Source of the DNA: Thermoleophilaceae bacterium
Lineage (GTDB): Bacteria; Actinomycetota; Thermoleophilia; Solirubrobacterales; Thermoleophilaceae
DNA length: 55,090 nt
Reading direction: 5' to 3'
NCBI GenBank assembly: GCA_030447875.1
Contig: JAUJOA010000010.1
Location: 1-55,090 of the forward strand
Made by a program: the position numbers and the translations under genes
Part shown: positions 8,715 to 18,744 of the stretch, piece by piece
Layout of the letters: each line of letters opens with the position of its first letter
Position numbering within the stretch: position 1 is the first letter of the stretch
The notes under the pieces: generated by a model
The model's input: the letters and a program-made list of their open reading frames with translations, nothing else
Databases searched by the model: none
What the model was told of the DNA's origin: nothing

Positions 8715-8801
8715 GTGACAGTTGACAGTCGACACTTGAGCGCGTTTCGAGCGCGCGCCGAGGATCGAACCCTCGCTGAGCTGCCAACTGTGAGCTGTCA
8801 G
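8715..8801. repeat. Heptamer inverted repeat 1 (ftsH-folP gap)
   Basis: The left arm (8715-8737) is tandem TGACAGT-type heptamers. The right arm (8783-8801) is the complementary CAACTGT and CTGTCAG type. About 14 of 18 core positions pair. The 45-nt loop is unrelated to the loops of the other copies. It fills most of the 114-nt gap between ftsH and folP, two genes read on the minus strand. Confidence 0.8.
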
Positions 8802-8809
8802 CCCTGAAG

Positions 8810-10789
<1,980 letters not shown>

Positions 10790-10899
10790 GGGGACTCTCT
10801 AACCCTTTACGCAACCACCGGCCGATCCGATGACTGGCAACGGAGCCTACCAGGGGTCCCTTCGCTCTCGGCAGGGGTCCACCCGCGTAACGACGCCCG

Positions 10900-11433
10900 T
10901 TACACGCCCTCGGAGAGCGCGGCGACGTAGGGGAGGTTTCGGTAGCGCTCGGCGTGATCCAGGCCGTACCCGATGGCGAACCGATTCGGGATCTCGAAGC
11001 CCACGTAGCGGATGGGAAGCTCCACCTTGCGGCGCTCCGGCTTCGTGAGCAAAGCACAGACCTCGAGCGACGCGGGGTCGCGCGCGCGAAGGGTGCGCAG
11101 CAGGTAGGAGAGCGTCAGCCCCGAGTCGACGATGTCCTCCACGATAAGGACGTCGCGACCCTCGATCGGCGCGTCCAGATCCTTGAGGATCCTCACGACG
11201 CCCGAGGAATCCGTCGACGATCCGTACGAGGCGACGGCCATGAAGTCGACCTGGCACGGCACCTCGACGTGGCGCATCAGATCGGAGAGGAAGAAGACAG
11301 CGCCCTTCAACACGCCGACGAGGAACAGTTCCTTGCCGTCGTAGTCGGCCGAGATCCGCTCCCCGAGCTCGCGAACCCGATGCGCAAGGTCGTCGCGCTG
11401 TACGAGGATCTTGCCGATCGCGGCGTCGCGCAC
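10900..11433 (-). CDS. hpt: Hypoxanthine phosphoribosyltransferase
   Basis: Purine salvage: joins hypoxanthine or guanine to PRPP. It shows GVLKGAVFFLSDLMRH, the PRPP-binding VLIVEDIVDSGLTLSYLL and the base-binding VGFEIPNRFAIGYGLDHAERYRN-type segment. The GTG at 11433 gives 177 residues beginning VRDAAIGKILVQRDDL, the usual family start; the frame is open to 11487 but that extension lies partly in a repeat. TACACT ends 6 nt before this GTG, which supports it and gives hpt its own promoter downstream of tilS. Between tilS and ftsH. Confidence 0.95.
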   Translation of the reverse strand: MRDAAIGKILVQRDDLAHRVRELGERISADYDGKELFLVGVLKGAVFFLSDLMRHVEVPCQVDFMAVASYGSSTDSSGVVRILKDLDAPIEGRDVLIVEDIVDSGLTLSYLLRTLRARDPASLEVCALLTKPERRKVELPIRYVGFEIPNRFAIGYGLDHAERYRNLPYVAALSEGV

Positions 11434-11439
11434 GCGCGC

Positions 11440-11445
11440 AGTGTA
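11440..11445 (-). promoter_or_regulatory. -10 box deciding the hpt start (leaderless)
   Basis: TACACT on the minus strand ends 6 nt before the GTG at 11433. It excludes the longer frame start at 11487. Confidence 0.5.
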
Positions 11446-11475
11446 TGGGCGCCCTGGCTGCGCCGGGAGGGCTCG

Positions 11476-11570
11476 TTGACGGTTCACAGTTGACAGTTCA
11501 GTGGCGCCCAGGTGAGCGAGGCGGCGAGAATGAGCTCAACTGTCAACTGTCAGCTGTCAGCTGTCAGCTC
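11476..11570. repeat. Heptamer inverted repeat 2 (tilS-hpt gap)
   Basis: The left arm (11476-11501) carries TTGACGG, TTCACAG and TTGACAG units. The right arm (11532-11570) carries five complementary CAACTGT or CAGCTGT units. About 17 of 20 positions pair across a 30-nt loop. The right arm overlaps the tilS 3' end and provides its last codons and its TGA stop at 11559-11557. Confidence 0.85.
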
Positions 11571-12870
11571 TGTCGACGAGCCGCGCCGACAGCGCCACCG
11601 TCTCCCCCTCACCGGCGCGAAAGCGCTCGGCCACCGCGACCCCGGCCACCCAGGCGATCTCGCCGCCGGCCTCGACGATCGGCAGCGACCGGCGGAGGGC
11701 GCGTGGAACCTTGCGGTCCGTGAAGACGTCCTGCAGCGACTTGGTTCCCGCGAGGCCCGCCGGACGGATTCGGTCGCCCGAGCGCCAGCCTCGGACGGTG
11801 ACCCATGAGCCGAGCGCCGCGCCCGCGAGCTCCGCCTCACCTCCCGGCCCGAGCCGTGCCTCGACCTCCCAGGCCCCGAACCTCACCGCGCCGGGCACGG
11901 TCAGGGTGACCGGGTCGGGCGCGCTCCGGTCGGGCTCGGTCAAGAAGCGAAGCACTCCGTACTCGACCAGCGCGCGAAGTCCCCCGCCGAGGTCGAGGGC
12001 CGCGCTGCCGCCGCGATCGGCGAGCGCGAGCACGGCGTCCGCGTCGTCAGCGGAGAGCGAGCGCGACTCGGCCGTGGCGATCTCCGCGAGGCGCCGGATG
12101 ACGAGGCGTGCGAGCGCGCGTGGCTGAGCCCCCAGCTCGACCAGCGACACGGAGCCCTTGCCCGTCCGCTCCAGCGCGTCGTCGACCGCACGATCCAGCA
12201 CCTCGGCCTCATCGCGAAGAAGGCGGCTCGTGTCGGCGATCGTCCGCTCGGCTGTCGGGTTGAGGGACAGCAGGACCGGAAGGACCTCGTGTCGCACGCG
12301 CGACCGCGCGAAGCGCGGATCGGCGTTCGAGCGGTCCTCGACCCACTCGAGTCCGCGCGCGCGGCAATACGCGCGTGCCTCCTCGGCCGTGACCCCCAGG
12401 AGCGGGCGGACCAACCGCCCGCGTCGGGGCGCCATTCCCAGGAGCGCGCGGCGTCCGGGCGAGGTGGCGAGGCGGTAGACCAGCGTCTCGGCTTGATCGG
12501 AGGCGGTGTGGCCCGCCGCGAAGTCACCGATCGCATGGCGCTCGGCCAGCGCGTAGCGCGCCTCGCGCGCCTGGGAGAGGAGGTTGCCCGCGCCCGATCG
12601 CGCGGGGAGGTCGACGCGCTCCACTATGAGCGGCACGCCGAGCCGCTCGCAGATCTCGCTGCAGTGCGCCTCGTCGGCACCCGACTCCGGGCGCAGGCCA
12701 TAGTTGACGTGCAGTGCCGACACGTCCGCCTCGAGGCGCAGCGCCACATCGAGCAGGCAGGAGGAGTCAGCTCCGCCGGAGAGCATCACGAGCACCGGCC
12801 GGCCGGCGGTCAGCAGCTGGCTTTCCCGCGCGGCCTCGAGCGGTCGGTCATCAGTCGGCGACCCCGGCAT
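11557..12870 (-). CDS. tilS: tRNA(Ile)-lysidine synthetase
   Basis: ATP-dependent conversion of the wobble cytidine of tRNA-Ile(CAU) to lysidine. The 437 residues have the PP-loop VMLSGGADSSCLLD at 28-41, HVNYGLRPES near 54, the family segment GHTASDQAETLVYRL, RPLLGVTAEEARAYC, and RSRVRHEVLPVL. A C-terminal TilS_C domain follows (GWRSGDRIRPAG, TKSLQDVFTDRKVPRALR). The last residues (about DRADS) and the stop are encoded by heptamer repeat 2, so the C-terminus has been trimmed or extended by the repeat. It starts 3 nt after the cyclase stop. Confidence 0.95.
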   Translation of the reverse strand: MPGSPTDDRPLEAARESQLLTAGRPVLVMLSGGADSSCLLDVALRLEADVSALHVNYGLRPESGADEAHCSEICERLGVPLIVERVDLPARSGAGNLLSQAREARYALAERHAIGDFAAGHTASDQAETLVYRLATSPGRRALLGMAPRRGRLVRPLLGVTAEEARAYCRARGLEWVEDRSNADPRFARSRVRHEVLPVLLSLNPTAERTIADTSRLLRDEAEVLDRAVDDALERTGKGSVSLVELGAQPRALARLVIRRLAEIATAESRSLSADDADAVLALADRGGSAALDLGGGLRALVEYGVLRFLTEPDRSAPDPVTLTVPGAVRFGAWEVEARLGPGGEAELAGAALGSWVTVRGWRSGDRIRPAGLAGTKSLQDVFTDRKVPRALRRSLPIVEAGGEIAWVAGVAVAERFRAGEGETVALSARLVDRADS

Positions 12871-12873
12871 CGT

Positions 12874-14064
12874 CTACTCGCGCTGGAAGGCTCGGCGCAG
12901 CCGGCGCGGCTCGTCGAAGCCCTTCAGCTTGACCTCGCCGATGTCCTCGAACTCCAGGTGGTCGCCCTTCTCCACGGCCTCCGTGACCGCGTCGGTGACG
13001 ACCACCTCACCGCCACGAGCCCGCGCCACGACCCGCGAGGCCAGGTTCACGTCGCGGCCGAAGTAGTCGCCGTCGCGGTACAGGGCCGCGCCCGAGTGGA
13101 TGCCGATGCGAGCGGCCGGCCGGTCGACCCACAGTGTCTGGAACCCCACGCCCCAGTCGGTCAGCGCCTGTACGTCGTAGCCGATGATCATCACCTCGTC
13201 GCCGATCGTCTTGACGATCCGGGCGTCCTCGGGCAGCGTCTCGGCCACCGCGTCGATGAAGCGCTCCACGTAGGAGAGCGCCTGCTCCTCCCCCTCCTCC
13301 TCGGTGTACCGCGTATAGCCCGCGAGGTCGGCGAAGGCGATCACCACCTTCAGGCGGCCGAGGTCGGAGTCGGAGTCGAGCTCCATCTCCATGTGGCCGA
13401 CCATGTCCTGCTCCACGAAGTGCTGGAGGAAGCGCTGGTGGACGTAGTCCATGATCGGCGAGGCGAGCGGTAACAGGTCGCGCGCGAGGTTCTCCATCTC
13501 CTCGGCCATCTGAAGCCCGGGCACGCCCTGGCGCATCAGCGGTTCGTGCACGTAAATGTGGAAGAGGCGCGTCTCGGCGTCGGCGATCTGGGCGAGCGCC
13601 TGTCCGTACACCCGCGTGAGCTGCAGGAAGGCGACCAGCGGGAACCCGGCGGCCAGGACGGACGCGATGTAGCGCAGCGCCTGAAGGTCCTCCTCGGTCA
13701 GTCGCTCGAGCTCGTCGGCAGGCAGCCCGATCCCCATCCAGAGTCGCTCGATGAGACGCTCCTCGAGGCCGGTCTCCCGTGCCGCCTCGCTGAGCGGCCG
13801 CCGCGGTTGGCTCCCGGGGAAGAGATCCTCCACGTAGCCGTAGGCCAACCGCCCCTCGGCGGTAGCCTCCCGGATCTGGTCGAGTGAGTGGCCGCGCTCG
13901 CGGAGCCGCCCCGCGATGCGCGCGTGGGCCACGGCGGCCGGGGTCCAGCCGTCGGACGAGCCCTCCTTTGGGATCACGCCCGAGGCCGCCCAGCGCTTCA
14001 GGGTGGCGGGCGAAACACCCGCACGCTCGGCGGCCTCGCGCAGGCTCACCGTGTCGTCGGCCAC
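12874..14064 (-). CDS. Class III adenylate/guanylate cyclase with N-terminal MerR-type helix-turn-helix
   Basis: A 396-residue fusion. Residues 1-70 are a MerR-like winged helix (SLREAAERAGVSPATLKRWAASG). Residues 75-225 are an all-helical region like the regulatory domain of mycobacterial Rv1264-type cyclases. Residues 235-396 are a class III cyclase: first metal Asp in VVIAFADLAGYTRYTE, KTIGDEVMI with the purine-selecting lysine and second metal Asp, RIGIHSGAALYRDGDYFG, and DVNLASRVVARA with the transition-state Asn and Arg. All catalytic positions look intact. The GTG at 14064 lies 6 nt after TATGTT. It is followed by tilS after 3 nt. Whether it binds DNA is unknown. Confidence 0.88.
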   Translation of the reverse strand: MADDTVSLREAAERAGVSPATLKRWAASGVIPKEGSSDGWTPAAVAHARIAGRLRERGHSLDQIREATAEGRLAYGYVEDLFPGSQPRRPLSEAARETGLEERLIERLWMGIGLPADELERLTEEDLQALRYIASVLAAGFPLVAFLQLTRVYGQALAQIADAETRLFHIYVHEPLMRQGVPGLQMAEEMENLARDLLPLASPIMDYVHQRFLQHFVEQDMVGHMEMELDSDSDLGRLKVVIAFADLAGYTRYTEEEGEEQALSYVERFIDAVAETLPEDARIVKTIGDEVMIIGYDVQALTDWGVGFQTLWVDRPAARIGIHSGAALYRDGDYFGRDVNLASRVVARARGGEVVVTDAVTEAVEKGDHLEFEDIGEVKLKGFDEPRRLRRAFQRE

Positions 14065-14070
14065 GTGGCC

Positions 14071-14076
14071 AACATA
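14071..14076 (-). promoter_or_regulatory. -10 box of the cyclase gene (leaderless)
   Basis: TATGTT on the minus strand ends 6 nt before the GTG at 14064. It probably heads the cyclase-tilS transcript. Confidence 0.45.
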
Positions 14077-14164
14077 GCGGCAGAAACCACGCCCGCTCCG
14101 CCCGCCGCTCAGCCGAGCGACAGATAGACTCGCGCGAAATCGAAGCTTTCAGAGGGAGGAAGCG

Positions 14165-16168
14165 TTGAACTACTTCGTCACGGGTGCGACCGGCTTCATC
14201 GGCCGCCATCTCGTCGAGGAGCTCCTGAAGCGCGACGGCACGATCTACGCGCTCGTCCGGGAGGGGTCGCGCGGCCGGCTCGACGCCCTGGGGCAGCGCC
14301 TCGGTGCCGGCGACCGTCTGGTGCCCGTGTCCGGCGACCTCTCCAAGCCGGGGCTCGGGATCGAGGGCTTCGACGAGCACATCGACCACCTCTTTCACCT
14401 GGCCGCCGTCTACGACATCGAGGCGGACGAGGAGTCATCGGTCCGGGCGAACGTGGACGGCACGCGGCACGTGATCGAGTTCGCGAACTCGCACCAGGTC
14501 GACCGCTTCCACCACACGAGCTCGATCGCCGTGGCCGGCTCATACAGCGGCGTGTTCCAGGAAGACATGTTCGACGGGGGGCAGAAGCTGCCTCACCACT
14601 ACCACCGAACGAAGTACGAGTCCGAGGAGCTCGCTCGCGAGCTGGTCGACGCGAAGTTGCTTGTCTTCCGCCCCGGGATCGTGGTCGGGCACTCCGAGAC
14701 GGGTGAGATGGACAAGATCGACGGCCCTTATTACTTCTTCAAGCTGATCCAGCGGCTCCGGCACGCCCTACCGCAGTGGTTCCCCCTGGCCGGCCCCGAG
14801 GGTGGCCAGACCAACATCGTGCCGGTCGACTTCGTCGCGAAGTCGATGGACCACATCGCTCACATCCCGGACGGCGACCTGCCCGGCGACACCTTCCATC
14901 TCGTCGACCCGGAGGCGCGGTCCGTCGGCGAGACGATCAACGAGTTCGCGCGGGCGGCGCACGCGCCGCAGTTCGCCATGCGCGTAGATCCCAACATGAC
15001 GAACGCGATCCCGAAGCCGGTGCGCGCCGGACTCATGGCGCTGCCCACCGTCAAGCGAATCCGCGCTCAGACGCTCAGCGACCTGGGCATCCCACCGGAT
15101 GCGATGGAGCACCGAGACTTCTTCTGTACGTTCGACGCGCGCGACACGCAGCGAGCGCTGACCGGCACCGGTATCGCCGTGCCGCCGCTCTCCACATACG
15201 CCCCGAGGATCTGGGACTACTGGGAGCGCAACCTGGACCCGGACCTCTTCCGCGAGCGCAGCCTCGCCGCGTCGATCAAGGACAAGAAGGTCCTGATCAC
15301 CGGGGCGTCCAGCGGGATCGGCTTGGAGACGGCGCTCAAGATCGGCGAGGCCGGCGGCGAGGTCCTGCTCGTGTCGCGAACGCGCGAGAAGCTGGAGGAG
15401 GTCAAGGCCCAGGTCGAGGAGCGCGGCGGCACCGCACACGTCCACCCATGCGACCTCGCCGAGCTCGACGAGATCGACCGGCTGGCCCAGGAGGTGCTCG
15501 AACAGCACGGCGGAGTCGACATCCTCGTGAACAACGCCGGTCGGTCGATCCGGCGATCGGTCGCGGCGTCCTACGACCGCTTCCACGACTTCGAGCGGAC
15601 GATGCGGCTGAACTACTTCGGTGCGTTGAAGCTGATCCTCGCGTTCATGCCCGGGATGCGGAAGCGGAGGTCGGGTCACATCATCAACGTGTCGAGCATC
15701 GGCGTTCAGACCAACACGCCACGGTTCTCGTCCTACGTCGCCTCGAAGGCCGCGCTCGATGCCTTCTCGCGCTGCGCTGCACCGGAGGTCGTGGCCGACG
15801 GCGTGACCATCACCACGGTGTACATGCCGCTCGTGCGCACGCCGATGATCGCCCCCACCGACATCTACAAGGCGTTCCCCACCCTGACCCCGGACGACGC
15901 CGCGCAGATGCTCTGCGACGCGATGATCGACAAGCCAAAGCGCAAGGCCTCGCGGCTCGGCACGTTCGGTCAGGTGCTGTACGCGGCCTCGCCGAAGACG
16001 GTCGACGCCGTGATGAACACGGCCTACAACCTCTTCCCCGACTCGAAGGCTGCGAAGGGAAAGAAGGACGCGCTACCGGCCGGCAGCGACGGCGCCGAGA
16101 AGAAGGACGACGAGATGTCGACGGAGGCGATTGCGATGGCGCACTTGATGCGTGGGGTGCACTTCTAG
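14165..16168 (+). CDS. Double-SDR fatty acyl-CoA reductase
   Basis: Two reductase domains in 667 residues, the layout of alcohol-forming acyl-CoA reductases such as marinobacterial Maqu_2220 (about 660 residues). Residues 1-365 are an extended SDR: YFVTGATGFIGRHLVEEL at the start, HTSSIAVAG, and Y-x-x-x-K in YHRTKYESEEL near 146-150. Residues 374-620 are a classical SDR: VLITGASSGIGLETALKI, LVNNAG, NVSSIGVQ and YVASKAALDAFSR. The tail is charged. TTG at 14165 with GGGAGGA 4-6 nt upstream is the start. It likely makes fatty alcohols or aldehydes for waxes; the exact product is inferred from the family. Confidence 0.85.
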   Translation: MNYFVTGATGFIGRHLVEELLKRDGTIYALVREGSRGRLDALGQRLGAGDRLVPVSGDLSKPGLGIEGFDEHIDHLFHLAAVYDIEADEESSVRANVDGTRHVIEFANSHQVDRFHHTSSIAVAGSYSGVFQEDMFDGGQKLPHHYHRTKYESEELARELVDAKLLVFRPGIVVGHSETGEMDKIDGPYYFFKLIQRLRHALPQWFPLAGPEGGQTNIVPVDFVAKSMDHIAHIPDGDLPGDTFHLVDPEARSVGETINEFARAAHAPQFAMRVDPNMTNAIPKPVRAGLMALPTVKRIRAQTLSDLGIPPDAMEHRDFFCTFDARDTQRALTGTGIAVPPLSTYAPRIWDYWERNLDPDLFRERSLAASIKDKKVLITGASSGIGLETALKIGEAGGEVLLVSRTREKLEEVKAQVEERGGTAHVHPCDLAELDEIDRLAQEVLEQHGGVDILVNNAGRSIRRSVAASYDRFHDFERTMRLNYFGALKLILAFMPGMRKRRSGHIINVSSIGVQTNTPRFSSYVASKAALDAFSRCAAPEVVADGVTITTVYMPLVRTPMIAPTDIYKAFPTLTPDDAAQMLCDAMIDKPKRKASRLGTFGQVLYAASPKTVDAVMNTAYNLFPDSKAAKGKKDALPAGSDGAEKKDDEMSTEAIAMAHLMRGVHF

Positions 16169-16181
16169 CGGCAGCTGAACT

Positions 16182-16258
16182 GGGCTGACAGCTGACACTT
16201 GAGGTCATCCTCATTGCTTTGGCGTTCCGAAGGTCACTGAACTGTCAACTGTCAACTC
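16182..16258. repeat. Heptamer inverted repeat 3 (between convergent genes)
   Basis: The left arm (16182-16202) reads CTGACAG, CTGACAC-type units. The right arm (16236-16258) reads ACTGTCA units. About 17 of 22 positions pair around a 33-nt loop. It sits between the convergent reductase and SCP2 genes, where it could act as a bidirectional transcript end. Confidence 0.78.
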
Positions 16259-16277
16259 GCCTCAGCGGCGAAGCCGC

Positions 16278-16700
16278 TCAGGCGACGAGATGCGGATACT
16301 CGTCCTCGAGTAGCTCGCGATAGCGCGAGAAGACCGGCTTCGTAATCGGCATCAACGAGAGCGCCTTCTTCACGTTGCCCGAGGTCTTTACCCGGCGCCG
16401 TGCAATCGCCATCGCGATGTTCTCCTTGCCCTGGAAGTAGCGGTTCGCCACGTCCGAGTCCATCTTCATCTGGACCTCGGAGTCCCAGTCGATGTCGTCC
16501 GACCACTCCCATTGGAGGTTCTGGCCGTCCGAGGGATCCTCCGCATAGGTGATGTTCACCACCATGTCCATGTCCGGGAACTCGAACCGCTGCGGCACCT
16601 CGGCGTCGCGCAGCTTCGGACCCATCTCCGGATCGGTGCTCATCAGGTCGAACACCTTGTCCATGACCTCGCGGAACTCCTCCGGCGACTTGAAGCTCAC
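16278..16700 (-). CDS. SCP2 sterol-binding domain protein
   Basis: A 140-residue single-domain protein of the SCP2 lipid-transfer fold. It starts MSFKSPEEFREVMDKVFDLMSTDPEMG and continues with the beta-strand segment PQRFEFPDMDMVVNITY. YFQGKENIAMAIARRRVKTSGNVKKALSLMP corresponds to the typical SCP2 helix-strand region that encloses the hydrophobic tunnel. No catalytic residues are expected. The GTG start at 16700 lies 7 nt after TAGGGT, so it is likely leaderless. It neighbours an acyltransferase and the acyl-CoA reductase, consistent with carrying acyl chains. Confidence 0.82.
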   Translation of the reverse strand: MSFKSPEEFREVMDKVFDLMSTDPEMGPKLRDAEVPQRFEFPDMDMVVNITYAEDPSDGQNLQWEWSDDIDWDSEVQMKMDSDVANRYFQGKENIAMAIARRRVKTSGNVKKALSLMPITKPVFSRYRELLEDEYPHLVA

Positions 16701-16707
16701 CTCGTGA

Positions 16708-16713
16708 ACCCTA
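16708..16713 (-). promoter_or_regulatory. -10 box of the SCP2 gene (leaderless)
   Basis: TAGGGT on the minus strand (within TATAGGGT) ends 7 nt before the GTG at 16700. Confidence 0.5.
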
Positions 16714-16764
16714 TATCGGTCGGCGCGAGCGCGCGAGCGGTGGTGGGATGCTGCGCGGCCCGCC

Positions 16765-17739
16765 CTAGACGAACGCCGATCCCCGCTTCACGAGGTTCTC
16801 GTAGAGCTTTCGCTGGATCGTGTCGCGCACGCTCTCCGACAGCTCGAGCACCAGTCGACGATCGCCCGCCCGCTCCGCTCCCAGCTGAGCCGTCTCGATC
16901 GGCTCGCAGAACTCGATCCTCCAGCGCGAGGGGAGCGGCACCGCCCCGAGCGGCCCAAGCAGGGGGAACGTGGGGGTAAGCGGGAAGTAGGGCGCGCCGG
17001 TCAGCCGGGCGAGCATCTTCGCCTCGCCGATCTTCGGGTAGATCTCCTCGCTCCCGACCACGGCCACCGGCACGATCGGCGCGCCCGTGCGTAGCGCGAG
17101 CTCGATGAACCCGCCACGGCCGAAGCGGCGGAGCCGGTAGCGCTCGGTCCAGTCCTTGCCGGCGCCCTTCACACCCTCCGGGAAGACGGCCACGAGCTCG
17201 TCCTGCTCAAGCAGGCGCTGGGCGTTGTAGGGGGATGCCGGCACCCCACCGACCTTGCGCATGAGGACCGACACGTAGGGCAACTCGAACGCCCAGTTCA
17301 AGACGAGAAAGCGGGGGTAGCGCGGCAGCGGGTGGTGGCGCATGAGCGCAACGGACATCATCGTCGCGTCCCACGGGAGGATGCCGGCGTGGTTTGCCAC
17401 GAGCAGGGCGCGGCCGTGGGCCGGCACGTGGTGCACCCCGGTGGCCTCCACTCTCCACCAGCGGTCGTACATCGCCTCGAACAGCGGAAAGACCGCCTCC
17501 GCGAATTCCTCGTCGAGCCCCCACTCGTCCTCCTGATAGTCGCCGCCGAGACGGCCCGCGGCGCGGCCGAGCACGGTCCGCGCCTCGCGCGGGAGACCGG
17601 CCATGGCTCCGGCGAGCGCCACCGGCATCTCCGTGCCGGCCTCGAGCCCGGTACGCAACCGGCGCAGGAAGCCGATCGCCGGTCCGATCGGCGAAGCCCC
17701 GCGACGGCGGTCGCCCGCCGGGTCACGCGGGTCGCTCAT
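16765..17739 (-). CDS. Lysophospholipid-type acyltransferase (PlsC superfamily)
   Basis: 324 residues. The acyltransferase block 1 is VANHAGILPWDATMM near residue 115, with the His-x(n)-Asp pair spaced as in MGAT-like bacterial members. VFPEGVKGAGKDWTERYRL is block III, and GAPIVPVAVVGSEEIYPKIG is block IV. The N-terminal 90 residues are Arg- and Ala-rich. It probably acylates a glycerol-type acceptor in membrane or storage lipid synthesis; the exact acceptor cannot be read. Its ATG overlaps the stop of the upstream epimerase gene (ATGA), so the two are coupled. Confidence 0.86.
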   Translation of the reverse strand: MSDPRDPAGDRRRGASPIGPAIGFLRRLRTGLEAGTEMPVALAGAMAGLPREARTVLGRAAGRLGGDYQEDEWGLDEEFAEAVFPLFEAMYDRWWRVEATGVHHVPAHGRALLVANHAGILPWDATMMSVALMRHHPLPRYPRFLVLNWAFELPYVSVLMRKVGGVPASPYNAQRLLEQDELVAVFPEGVKGAGKDWTERYRLRRFGRGGFIELALRTGAPIVPVAVVGSEEIYPKIGEAKMLARLTGAPYFPLTPTFPLLGPLGAVPLPSRWRIEFCEPIETAQLGAERAGDRRLVLELSESVRDTIQRKLYENLVKRGSAFV

Positions 17740-18743
17740 GGCGTCGTCGCGGTGGTCGGGCGGCGGTGGTCCGCCGTCAGTGCTCGCGCCGCGTCCTCTC
17801 GAGACGCGAGGTAGCCCTCGACCGCCTGCACCGTCGTGTACCTGGGGTGAAAACCGACGTCCTCCACCAGTCTCCTCAGGTCGACCGCACGGCCGTAGCG
17901 GAGGAGTCGCTGGAAGTCCGGCGAGAGGCCGGGCGTGCCGATCCGGCTCATGGTCGCCACACCGGCGCCGAAGAGCGGTGAGGGCAGCGGCAGGCTCGGC
18001 TTACCGGACATCCGCACCATCCGCGTGAGGCCGATCGTGCCCCGGCTCGCCACGTTCACGGCGCCCCTCACAGGCTGCTTGATCGCCGCGACTAGTGCCC
18101 CCAGACCGTCCTCCTCGTGCACGAACTGGAGGCGCGGATCGAAGCCGAGGTAGGTCGGCACCACCGGCTGCGCCAGGTAGCGGGTCACCTGGGTGTCGAG
18201 CGAGCTTCCGATCGCCGGCTGGTAGCGCAGCATGGTGCAGGTAACCCCGGGGCGACGCCGCGCGTAGCCGGCGAAGTAGTTCTCGATCTCGCTGACGTCG
18301 CGCTGGAAGCGCGTTCTCAGCGGGTAGAGCCGGCTCATCTCCTCGGTGAAGAACTGCGGAGCGGCCGGCTCGGACCCGTAGATGCCCGCCGATCCGCGCA
18401 CCACGATGGCGCGGATGGTGTCGGCCCTCTCGCACGCCGCGAGGAGTTGAAGGGTGCCGATCACGTTGATGTCGTGTGCGGTCTGAGGGCTCATGCCCTG
18501 TCGCGGGCGCCGAAGGATGTTGTTGTGCACGACGGTGTCGACGCGCGTGCGCGGGATCACGCCGATCTGTGAGGGCTCGCGGATGTCGGCCTCGATGAAC
18601 TCCGTGCGCGCGAGCGTGGCGCGCGGGGGGGTCGTGTCGACCCCCGCCAGGTAGTCGACCTGCGGATCGGCCTCGAGGCGGCGGGCCAGCTGGGTGCCGA
18701 GCGGGGTAGAGATCCCCGTGATCAGTACGCGGCGTCCGGCCAC
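17736..18743 (-). CDS. NAD-dependent epimerase/dehydratase (extended SDR)
   Basis: 335 residues from a GTG at 18743. The Rossmann motif RRVLITGISTPLGTQLARRL (4-23) is a variant of GxxGxxG. DTVVHNNILRRP, VVRGSAGIYGSE and a central YFAGYARRRPGVT segment follow; a clean YxxxK is not obvious, so activity may be altered. C-terminal residues 240-330 fit the substrate-binding part of extended SDRs. The start is chosen because it follows the phasin-like stop by 1 nt; the frame is open further but overlaps that gene. The substrate is unknown; the acyltransferase overlap suggests a lipid role. Confidence 0.8.
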   Translation of the reverse strand: MAGRRVLITGISTPLGTQLARRLEADPQVDYLAGVDTTPPRATLARTEFIEADIREPSQIGVIPRTRVDTVVHNNILRRPRQGMSPQTAHDINVIGTLQLLAACERADTIRAIVVRGSAGIYGSEPAAPQFFTEEMSRLYPLRTRFQRDVSEIENYFAGYARRRPGVTCTMLRYQPAIGSSLDTQVTRYLAQPVVPTYLGFDPRLQFVHEEDGLGALVAAIKQPVRGAVNVASRGTIGLTRMVRMSGKPSLPLPSPLFGAGVATMSRIGTPGLSPDFQRLLRYGRAVDLRRLVEDVGFHPRYTTVQAVEGYLASREDAARALTADHRRPTTATTP

Positions 18744-18744
18744 T

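Noticed and set aside
8755-8775. tRNA-like T-arm on the minus strand (CGAGG, GTTCGAT, CCTCG) in the loop of repeat 1
   Set aside because: No acceptor stem, anticodon arm or room for a full tRNA between the repeat arms; a chance hairpin.
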